Assembly: GCA_025350055.1 (NCBI GenBank)
Contig: JANXYK010000063.1
Span: forward strand, 1 to 64,000
Origin: Gammaproteobacteria bacterium
GTDB lineage: Bacteria > Pseudomonadota > Gammaproteobacteria > Steroidobacterales > Steroidobacteraceae
Direction: 5' to 3'
Length of the DNA stretch: 64,000 nucleotides
Made by a program: the position numbers and the translations under genes. This document shows positions 57,410 to 64,000 of this stretch, in pieces. The notes beneath the pieces are model-generated. The model had not been told where the DNA came from. It ran no database searches and saw only the letters and a list, made by a program, of their open reading frames with translations. Each line of letters opens with the position of its first letter. The first letter of the stretch is position 1.

Positions 57410-58075
57410 TCACAGGTACTTCAGCCCCAGCGCCGCCAGCTTCTCGCGCATCTTGTAGAGATCGAGCCCGAGTTCCCCCGCTGCGAGCCGGCGCCGGTTG
57501 TCTTCCTCGTTGGCAATGCGCGCCTCGGATGCGTGCGCAACCGTCGCGGCCTGCGAGCGCGGAACCACGACCACGCCGTCATCATCGGCGACGATCACAT
57601 CGCCGGCTTCGACACGCTGCGCGGCGCAGATCAGGGGAACGTTCACCGCACCCAGGCTGGCCTTGATCGTGCCCTGGGCGCAGATGCATTTGCTCCACAC
57701 CGGAAACCGCATCTGGGTCAGCGTCGCCACATCGCGCACGCCGGCGTCGATCACCAGTGCGCGTACGCCGCGTGCCTTGAGCGAGGTGCCCAGCAGGTCG
57801 CCGAAGTAACCATCGCTGCAGGGTGAGCTGGGCGCCACCACCAGGATATCTCCGGGCCGGCATTGCTCCGCGGCGACATGGATCATCCAGTTGTCGCCCG
57901 GCGTCACGAGTGCCGTTACTGCCGAACCCGCGACGCTGGCGCCGGCATAGATCGGCCGCAGGTAGTGCGCGAGCAGCCCGGTACGGCCCTGGGATTCATG
58001 CACGCTGGCCACGCCGCAGCGCGCCAGCCGGTCGATCACCGCGCCATCGGCGCGCGCGATGTTCTGGATCACCAC
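57410..58075 (-). CDS. ligK: 4-carboxy-4-hydroxy-2-oxoadipate aldolase LigK
   Basis: 221 aa from the GTG at 58075. Class II, RraA-like aldolase that splits the last pathway intermediate into pyruvate and oxaloacetate and can decarboxylate oxaloacetate. [21 protein letters not shown] near residue 25, [19 protein letters not shown] near 95, VIDAGVRDV near 119 and [11 protein letters not shown] near 140 match the family. The start is uncertain: the frame is open to an ATG at 58177, and GGAGA lies before an ATC at about 58108. The family starts near this GTG. Confidence 0.92.
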   Translation of the reverse strand: MVIQNIARADGAVIDRLARCGVASVHESQGRTGLLAHYLRPIYAGASVAGSAVTALVTPGDNWMIHVAAEQCRPGDILVVAPSSPCSDGYFGDLLGTSLKARGVRALVIDAGVRDVATLTQMRFPVWSKCICAQGTIKASLGAVNVPLICAAQRVEAGDVIVADDDGVVVVPRSQAATVAHASEARIANEEDNRRRLAAGELGLDLYKMREKLAALGLKYL

Positions 58076-58191
58076 GTGGCGTTCAATGGGGGCGTTGCCG
58101 GGGCTGTTGATGGCGGCTCTCCGTCCGGGAGTACAAATTGCACGCCGAAGTCTAGATACTGTCGGTCCTGCTGTCACCCCGAGGTCGGCTC

Positions 58192-58578
58192 ATGTTCAAT
58201 TCAGCCTTGCTGGTCGCTGCGGGCGCCGCGTGTGGCGCCGTGTTGCGCTGGCTGCTGGGCATGGGGCTCAACGGGCTGTTCCCGGCCATTCCGCTGGGTA
58301 CCCTCGCAGCGAATCTGCTCGGCGGTTACCTGATGGGGTTGATGATCGCGCTGCTTGCGCTGCCGCTGGCGAACGCGCCCGAGTTGCGGCTGTTGATGGT
58401 GACCGGGTTTCTCGGCGGTCTGACGACTTTCTCCGCTTTCTCGGGCGAAGTCGCGCGCCTGATCCAGCAGGGACGCACGGCAATGGCGGGCGCCGAGATC
58501 CTGTTGCACGTGGTGGGTTCGGTGAGTCTCACGCTGCTGGGCATCGCCACCATCATGTGGCTGCGCCGCGCTGCCTAG
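58192..58578 (+). CDS. crcB: Fluoride channel Fluc/CrcB
   Basis: 128 aa with four hydrophobic helices. GAACGAVLRWLLGMGLNG, the GTLAANLLGGYLMGLM segment (Asn, pore) and VTGFLGGLTTFSAFSGE with the TTFS phenylalanine box identify Fluc. It exports fluoride from the cytoplasm as a dual-topology dimer. I looked for the crcB (fluoride) riboswitch upstream and did not see it. Converges with osmC, overlapping four bases. Confidence 0.94.
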   Translation: MFNSALLVAAGAACGAVLRWLLGMGLNGLFPAIPLGTLAANLLGGYLMGLMIALLALPLANAPELRLLMVTGFLGGLTTFSAFSGEVARLIQQGRTAMAGAEILLHVVGSVSLTLLGIATIMWLRRAA

Positions 58579-59063
58579 GGCTGCGGATCGGACGCCGCCG
58601 GCGCCTCGGCATAGGGCGCGGCTACTGCGTCCACGCGATCCAGATCGAGCTTCGCGTCCAGCGTCACGGGCACCTGCAAGGCCCGGGTGATCGGGCTGCT
58701 GTTTTTGGCGCCGAGTGCCAGCTCGGCGAAATCCGCGGCATCGACATCGGGTACTGCCGCACGCACCTCGAGGTGCACGGCGCTGATCGACCAGGTGCCC
58801 GCTGTCTCAGTGAAGTTGACCAGCGCCTGGGTGCTGATGCGCGTGGGCGCCAGCCCGGCCTGGCTGAGCGCCGTGCACAGTGTCAGCGTGAAGCAGGAGG
58901 CATGCGCAGCCGCCAGCAGTTCCTCGGGGCTGGTGCCCGGATTGGCGGTGAAGCGACTGGCGAGCACATAGGGCACGCGATCGAGCGCGCCGCTGTGCGA
59001 CATGATCGATCCGTCGCCGGTGCGCGCCGCGCCGAACCACACTGCTGAAGCGGTACGTTTCAC
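58575..59063 (-). CDS. osmC: OsmC-family protein lacking the second cysteine
   Basis: 162 aa. The start KRTASAVWFGAARTGDGSI, TSPEELLAAAHASCFTLTLC with the peroxidatic cysteine near residue 57, and TRISTQALVNF match OsmC, a thiol peroxidase for organic hydroperoxides. The second cysteine, in the usual NCPVS motif, is a serine here (AKNSSPITRAL). Peroxidase activity by the standard disulfide route would therefore be altered. An Ala/Pro-rich tail ends the chain. Confidence 0.85.
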   Translation of the reverse strand: MKRTASAVWFGAARTGDGSIMSHSGALDRVPYVLASRFTANPGTSPEELLAAAHASCFTLTLCTALSQAGLAPTRISTQALVNFTETAGTWSISAVHLEVRAAVPDVDAADFAELALGAKNSSPITRALQVPVTLDAKLDLDRVDAVAAPYAEAPAASDPQP

Positions 59064-59199
59064 CGGCGCAGGATAACAACTATTGCGGCCGACCGGCAGT
59101 CGTCACCGCCCGCGGGTGCAACGAACGCCGCCACGCACGGCGACCTGAATTCTCCTATTCTCATCTCGCCTTACACGCATGCACGAGTGGAGCCTACTC

Positions 59200-60264
59200 A
59201 TGAAGCGCCGGGATTTCCTGCAGGGCAGTTCGTTGGGTGTGGTTGCTGCGGCCACCGCGGCACTGGGTAACTGGTCCGCAGCAGAGGCGGGCGCCGATGC
59301 CGGCGCGCACGCGCACGCGCATCCGCGACCATTGACCGACGTGCGTGGCAAGGTTGCCTTCATCACCGGTGGTTCCAGCGGCATTGGGCTCGGCATGGCG
59401 CAGGCTTTCTCCGAGGCTGGCATGAAGGTCATCTTCACCTACATGAATAGCGCGCATCGCGATGAGGCCCTGGGCCATTTCAAATCCGGCAATGCCGGCG
59501 TGCACGCGATCAAGCTGGATGTGACCGATCGCGCGGCAATGCGTCGCGCTGCCGATGAGGCCGAGAGCGTGTTCGGCAAGGTGCATCTGCTGTGCAACAA
59601 CGCCGGCATCGGCCTGCGCGCACCAGCCAGCGAGGCCAGCTTCCAGGACTGGGACTGGGGACTGGGCGTGAACCTGGGTGGCGTGGTGAATGGCATCGCG
59701 ACCTTCCTGCCGCGCATGAAAGCGCATGGCGAGGGCGCGCACCTGATGACCACCGGCTCATCGGCGAGCTTGGTGGCGGGCAATGTGGGCGTTTACGTGA
59801 CTTCGAAATATGCAGTGATGGGCCTGATGGAATCGTTGTGCGATGAGCTCCACGGCCAGAACATCGGCGTGTCGATCTACTGCCCGGGCCTGGTGAAATC
59901 GAACATCGCCGCTTCGGAGCGCAACCGGCCCGATTCCCTGCGCGTGGAAGGCATGGCGGCGCCCGCGCCCGACAATTCACCGGCGATGCAGGAGTTCATG
60001 CGCCGCTTCGCCGAGGTGGGCATGGAGCCGCTCGAAGCCGGGCGGCTGGTGCTCGAGGGCATCAGGCGCAACGACCTGTACATCCTTTCGCATGGCGAAT
60101 TCCGCCAGGTGATGCAGGAGCGCGCCGAGGCCTTGATGGCCTCGCTCCCTGCCGCGCCGCCGCCGCCTGCCCGCGCGGCGCTCACGCGCACCTACACCAC
60201 TGACATCTACGCGCGTGAGCGCGACTGGCGCAACGCTACTCGACGACCTCGTCGCTCTGTATGA
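59200..60264 (+). CDS. Tat-signal short-chain dehydrogenase/reductase
   Basis: 354 aa from the ATG at 59200; GGAG lies eight bases before, so the ATG at 59179 is not used. A twin-arginine signal MKRRDFLQGSSLGVVAAATAALG begins the protein. The SDR domain has ITGGSSGIGLGMA near residue 60, NNAGIG, the serine in TTGSSASLVAGN and the YVTSKYA catalytic tetrad. NAD(P)H is not normally available in the periplasm, so export would be unusual. It ends overlapping the EthD-like gene by 29 bp. Confidence 0.87.
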   Translation: MKRRDFLQGSSLGVVAAATAALGNWSAAEAGADAGAHAHAHPRPLTDVRGKVAFITGGSSGIGLGMAQAFSEAGMKVIFTYMNSAHRDEALGHFKSGNAGVHAIKLDVTDRAAMRRAADEAESVFGKVHLLCNNAGIGLRAPASEASFQDWDWGLGVNLGGVVNGIATFLPRMKAHGEGAHLMTTGSSASLVAGNVGVYVTSKYAVMGLMESLCDELHGQNIGVSIYCPGLVKSNIAASERNRPDSLRVEGMAAPAPDNSPAMQEFMRRFAEVGMEPLEAGRLVLEGIRRNDLYILSHGEFRQVMQERAEALMASLPAAPPPPARAALTRTYTTDIYARERDWRNATRRPRRSV

Positions 60265-60655
60265 CGGGCATGCCGTTGGTGAAATTCTTCACGTCGTCGA
60301 TCAGGGTCTGGGTGTACTTGGCGGCCGCGGCGTCGAAGACCTTCTGCGAGCCGATATAGATATTGATGACTGCGATGTACGGCACCGGCGAGCCATCCTG
60401 CGTGGAGACGCCGCGACGCAGCTCGAGTTTCTTGATGCCCTTGCCATAGAGCCGCTCGATCAGCGTCTTGTGCTTCTTGAAGTAGTAATCGAAATCGAAG
60501 GTGATGCCGGGCTTGTTCGGATACAGCACGGTGATGCATCGCTGGGCCACTTTCTTCTCCGCTGCAACGCTGCCCAGGGGCAGGGCGACGCACAGTAGTG
60601 TAGCCAGTGCCGGGAGGCTCAGCGAACGCAACTGCAATGACAGGGGCCGTGACAT
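60236..60655 (-). CDS. Secreted EthD-like dimeric alpha/beta-barrel protein
   Basis: 139 aa from the ATG at 60655, with AAGGAA six bases before it. A signal peptide (LQLRSLSLPALATLLCVALP) ends near VAAEKK. The mature part resembles EthD: ITVLYPNKPGITFDFDYYFKK with histidine KKHKTLIERL, then IAVINIYIGSQKVFDAAAAK. EthD-type proteins aid the degradation of ethers or other compounds by unknown means. It sits 19 bp downstream of the broken PQQ dehydrogenase, on the same strand. Confidence 0.8.
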   Translation of the reverse strand: MSRPLSLQLRSLSLPALATLLCVALPLGSVAAEKKVAQRCITVLYPNKPGITFDFDYYFKKHKTLIERLYGKGIKKLELRRGVSTQDGSPVPYIAVINIYIGSQKVFDAAAAKYTQTLIDDVKNFTNGMPVIQSDEVVE

Positions 60656-60674
60656 GATTGATTCCTTGTGTGGG

Positions 60675-62577
60675 TTAGTGACCATCAAGCGATAGCGCCA
60701 GCAGTGCGTTGCCCGGTTGACCGACCAGGCGACCGTATCCCGAATTGAGCAGCAGCATGCCCTCGGCCAGCACCGCGCCGCCGAGGTCCAGCGATCCGCC
60801 GCGCGCGGGCACACCATTGACGGTGCGGTAGCTGCGGCCGGTATCCAGATCCCAGCGCAGTTCGCCGCGCTCGCTGTCGTAGGCGCGCAGATGGCCGTCG
60901 AGCGAACCGGCGAACACGATGCCCGGCATGCTGCTGGCGGCCTGCACGTAGGCATTCAGGCAAGGTTTTGCCTTCCAGTGGCAGCGCTCGACCGGTGCCG
61001 TCACTTGCCAGCGCAGCCTGCCGGTAGCGAGGTCGAGCGCGGCCAAGCCAGCGTGTGCGGCTGCGGGCGGAGCGAGAGCATCGGAAATCGGCGCATACAC
61101 TTGGGTTTCATCCGCTGCCGAACCCCACTCGATGCCACCCAACGGACCGCCGGCGCCAAGTCGCGTCTGCCACACGATCGCCCCTGCCTGCGCCGTATCG
61201 AGGGCATACACCACGCCGGATTTCTGGCTGGCGATCAGCAGGCGTCGACCATCGGGCAGATCGCGCAGGATCGCCGAGGCGCCAAAATCGAGATCGGCTC
61301 CTGGAGAGGCCGGGCAGTTGGCACTCCCGCCCAGATCACAGCTCGCCGCAGTGGCGCCAGCGGGGCAGGCCAGTGGCCGCGCGCAGCTCAGGTTGAAGTT
61401 GTCAGCGGGCGTTAGCTGGCGCGACCACAGCAGTGCGCCCGTATCCATGCGCAGCGCCAACACTGCATCGGTAGTGGCGGCAGGCTCGGCGGTATAGGAG
61501 TTGCCGGTGCCGACATAGATGATGCCGCGCTCGGTATCGAGTGTCGGCGAATTTCAGATGGCCGCGCCCGCCGGGCCGTGCAGCTGCGTACCTGCATCGC
61601 TGAGGCGCAGCGGCTCTGGTGCGCTCAGGGTCTTTGCGACCCAGATTGGCACGCCGGTGCGCACATCGAGCGCCTGCAGGCTGCCCACGAAAGTGCAGCA
61701 GGGGTAATGGCTGTCGGCAGCGACGATCTCCTCGAACGAAGATACCGGCACATAGACCACGTCGCCGTGCAATTTGAGCGCGCCGGTGATGCGCGCCTGA
61801 GCGGGAGCATCGACCCGTCGCTTCCACAGCAGCTGGCCATCGGCGGCCTGTAAGGCATACACATTGCCGGCATCATCGCCAAAGTAAAGCGCTGTCAGAC
61901 CGCCGACATTGCCAATAGCGATAGCACTGCGCACGGCGGTCTCGGCGCTGTAACTCCAGTGCACGCAACCGGTAGCCAGATCGAGCGAATGCACCCGTCC
62001 ACTGGAACTCGTGACATACACGCGCCCCGCCACGATCACGGGCTGGCCGTACACATAGGAGCCGCGATAGCCGAAGGCCCACTTGAGGCGCAGACGCGGC
62101 AGATCGGCGGCCCTGAATCCAGGGTTCGGCGCGTAACGTGTGTTGCTGTGATCGCGTCCCCAGCCGTTCCAGTCATCGCTGGCGGGCGCCAGCAGGGTAT
62201 GCATGCGATTGGCATCGCGCGCTGAACGGGGCTCGCGCGCGCAGCGATTGGGCTCGTCGACGGCCGCGGTGCGCTCGACCGGCATGCGCCCGGTTGAGAA
62301 ACCAGGCGATACCCTGCATCTGGAACACGCGCAGGCCGCTGGCCTGCGCGTGCATCGTGCCGCTGTGCATGGCCTGCACCAGTTGTTCGGGCGAGCGCTG
62401 GCGCAGCGCGCCGATACCGGGAATACGGCCAGCGGGTCTGGCATGGCAGGAGAGGCAACGCTGCGCGAAATTCAGTTCGCCACCCGAGATGTCATCGCGA
62501 TCGGCGGCCGCCAGCACGCGGCCGCCGGGCAGCAGGCACAGCAGCAGGGTCAGAGGTAGCGCGGCGGCACTGCTCAT
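60675..62577 (-). pseudogene. PQQ-propeller dehydrogenase with N-terminal cytochrome c, disrupted
   Basis: Three pieces make one gene. From ATG 62577: signal peptide, then a cytochrome c domain with RCLSCHARPAGRIPG. An extra base at about 62294 (reading CTCAACC where CTCACC keeps frame) shifts to the piece with DDWNGWGRDHSNTRYAP and propeller repeats (VYVTSSSGRVHSLDLATG). A TGA at 61554-61556 replaces a tryptophan codon in AAI*NSPTLDTERGIIYVGTGN, and the same frame continues to 60675. Layout matches polyvinyl-alcohol dehydrogenase-like quinoproteins. Two separate lesions suggest decay, or sequence error. Confidence 0.85.
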
Positions 62578-62679
62578 GGCTTGGGCCTGCCAGTGGGGCA
62601 GCGGCAGACTAAGCGGGCGCGGCAAGGTTCGCAACCGCTGCGCGCGGCGCTAAGATGTCGCCAGCAAAGGAGTGCGACC

Positions 62680-63510
62680 ATGGCGAAACCTAAAACCTGG
62701 ACGGCGCATCGCGATGCCGTGCGCATCGTCCCATTGCACTATCCGAAGCCCGGCTACTCGATCGACCAGCTCGCCACGGCGCAGTCGGTCGCGGGCAGCA
62801 ATGATCCTTATGACGGCAAGCTGCATTTCGCCACTGCCAATGCACACTTAAGCTACCGCGGCGGTCCGCTGCTGACGCGTCCCCAGGTGCAGGTGGTTTA
62901 CTGGGGCGGGACGTGGCAATCCTCGGCATCCGCGCAGTCGCTGATGCACGGGCTCGATCAGTTCTTCCGTGACATCCTGGTCAGTCCGTTAATGGATCAG
63001 CTGGCCGAGTACAGCGTCGGCGCGAAGCGCATGGGCCACGGCAAATTCATCGGCAGTCTCGTGCGCAGCGACCATGCGCCGCAGGGCAGCGTGACCGACA
63101 GCGCGGTGCGTAGTCAGCTGCAGCGCTGGATCAAGGCCGCGGCGCTGGCAAAGACCGGCGCACAGACGCTGTATTTCATTTTCCTGGAGCCGGGCATCAT
63201 CTCGATCATGGGCGGCAGCCGTTCCTGCCAGAACTACTGCGGATACCACAACGCCGCGGGCCGCATGTATTACGCGCTGATGCCCTATCCGTCGTGTGCC
63301 GGCTGCCTTGGCGGAATGTCGGTGCTCGATGCATTGACCGCCACCAGCTCGCACGAGTTGTGCGAAGCGATCACCGACCCGGTGCCTGGCACGGGCTGGT
63401 ATGACGACAACAACGGCGAGATCGGCGATATCTGCGCCTGGCAGTTCCGGAAATTGGGCGCGCACACCGTGCAGCTCGAATGGTCGAACGCGCAGCGGCG
63501 CTGCGTCTGA
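62680..63510 (+). CDS. Unrecognised protein with HELCE motif, EXORDIUM-like features
   Basis: 276 aa from ATG 62680 with AAAGGAG eight bases ahead. VQVVYWGGTWQ is early; SCQNYCGYHN, YPSCAGCLGG and the motif SSHELCEAITDPVPGTGWYD followed by GEIGDICAW form the C-terminal half. A HELxxE motif with downstream acidic EIGD suggests a metal-binding, protease-like site and recalls bacterial relatives of the plant phosphate-induced/EXORDIUM family. No clear signal peptide. Six or more cysteines suggest disulfides, hence export is possible. Function unknown. Confidence 0.7.
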   Translation: MAKPKTWTAHRDAVRIVPLHYPKPGYSIDQLATAQSVAGSNDPYDGKLHFATANAHLSYRGGPLLTRPQVQVVYWGGTWQSSASAQSLMHGLDQFFRDILVSPLMDQLAEYSVGAKRMGHGKFIGSLVRSDHAPQGSVTDSAVRSQLQRWIKAAALAKTGAQTLYFIFLEPGIISIMGGSRSCQNYCGYHNAAGRMYYALMPYPSCAGCLGGMSVLDALTATSSHELCEAITDPVPGTGWYDDNNGEIGDICAWQFRKLGAHTVQLEWSNAQRRCV

Positions 63511-63552
63511 GCGTTTCGCAGCGCTGGCGCCGGTGCGCGCCAGCGCGGGAAT

Positions 63553-63905
63553 TGGTGGAGCCGGGGGGAATCGAACCCCCGTCCGCAAGCCCTAGACTTC
63601 AGGATCTACGCGCGTAGCTGACTCATTGGTTCTCATCCGTCGCTACCCGAGCAGCAGGGAAGACGCCAGACCAGCGACGGTGTCTCTTAACGGTGTCACC
63701 CCGTCGCACGGTGAACCGCGATCCTATGAGCGCGTCCCCAGATATGGTGGCATAGGCACCAGCCAGTCTGAGGTCAGCCGTGTTAAGCGGCTAGAGCGTA
63801 GTTGTCGTCGTTGGCAACTAAAGTTTGCAGCAGTTATTAACGAGGGCCACTGCGCCTCGGCACGCCCCTGAAGGTTCGTAACCCACGTCGAAACCGGTCG
63901 GCCCC
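63553..63905 (-). ncRNA. ssrA: Transfer-messenger RNA
   Basis: Minus strand, about 353 nt from GGGGCCGACCGGTTTCGACG to an encoded CCA. The tRNA-like ends pair and the T-arm GGGGGTTCGATTCCCCC is present. The tag frame at 63815-63783 encodes the degradation tag ANDDNYALAA with its stop, close to the E. coli ANDENYALAA. tmRNA frees ribosomes stalled on broken mRNA with SmpB, and RNase R encoded at 1318 helps. It converges with the HELCE gene. Confidence 0.96.
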
Positions 63906-64000
63906 TTCAAAGTACCGCGCAATGATACCACGTCGCCATGGGCGCCGGATGTGCGCCCCGTCGCGCCAGCCGGGTGCCGAATCGCTGCCCCCTGGCGCTC
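63906..64000. other. Upstream of ssrA, no gene seen
   Basis: The last 95 bases hold no convincing ORF. On the minus strand TATCAT and TACTTT occur within 30 bases of the tmRNA start and may belong to its promoter, but no -35 is clear. Confidence 0.4.

Noticed and set aside
58078-58191. Fluoride (crcB) riboswitch upstream of crcB
   Set aside because: I could not find the conserved pseudoknot segments in the 114-bp gap.
61554-61556. TGA read as selenocysteine in the quinoprotein gene
   Set aside because: The position is a conserved tryptophan in the propeller, there is no nearby SECIS-like hairpin evident, and a frameshift in the same gene already marks it as broken.

Overview
This window looks like a high-GC gammaproteobacterial chromosome. 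No marker in it fixes the genus. The gene order (rlmB-rpsF-rpsR-rplI-dnaB, ffh-rpsP-rimM-trmD-rplS, dnaX-ybaB-recR, the mla operon) and the PVA-dehydrogenase-like and protocatechuate 4,5-cleavage genes fit an environmental lineage such as Steroidobacterales or Nevskiales/Xanthomonadales relatives; that placement is inference. Start codons are often GTG or TTG, and 1-4 bp start/stop overlaps are very common.

Left part (1-25 kb). A TPR gene cut by the window edge and a gene-poor stretch with GTTACCC repeats precede a tRNA-Leu(CAG). Then come rnr, rlmB, rpsF-rpsR-rplI, and a replicative helicase gene dnaB carrying an in-frame 145-residue mini-intein, overlapped by alr. On the minus strand lies an FHA protein plus PP2C phosphatase pair, whose upstream region holds a near-consensus CRP-type site. 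radA, a CorC/HlyC-type membrane protein, ffh, the rpsP-rimM-trmD-rplS operon and sppA follow. A minus-strand SUF iron-sulfur operon (Rrf2 regulator, sufBCDSU, sufT) has an IscR-type operator over its promoter and appears to run into sixA-like and DODA-type dioxygenase genes.

Middle (25-48 kb). A class I aldolase, mlaFEDCB with mlaA facing it, bepA, and an overlapping phoH-bcp-gcvR block are followed by dapA with a very short BamC-like lipoprotein. Next come tRNA-Ser(GGA) and the SRP RNA directly ahead of dnaX-ybaB-recR, then rsgA, orn, a DUF1249 protein, an unrecognised coiled-coil protein, prc, three small unknown proteins, a Gfo/Idh oxidoreductase with an AguB-like amidase, a MarR regulator and hemD.

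Right part (48-64 kb). cysD and a cysN-cysC fusion lead, nine bases on, into a complete set of genes for protocatechuate 4,5-cleavage (ligI, ligC, ligB, ligA, ligJ, ligU, ligK), which takes protocatechuate to pyruvate and oxaloacetate. ligA carries a frameshift as given. A PCu(A)C copper chaperone gene is translationally coupled to ligJ inside this set. Then crcB, an osmC-like gene, a Tat-signal SDR, a secreted EthD-like protein, a PQQ propeller/cytochrome c dehydrogenase broken by one frameshift and one stop codon, a HELCE-motif protein and the tmRNA gene ssrA on the minus strand.

The most distinctive features are the DnaB mini-intein and its insertion point, the copper chaperone inside the lig set, the cluster of broken genes at the right, and the short BamC-like gene after dapA. 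I saw no CRISPR array, insertion sequence, prophage or recognisable defence system.
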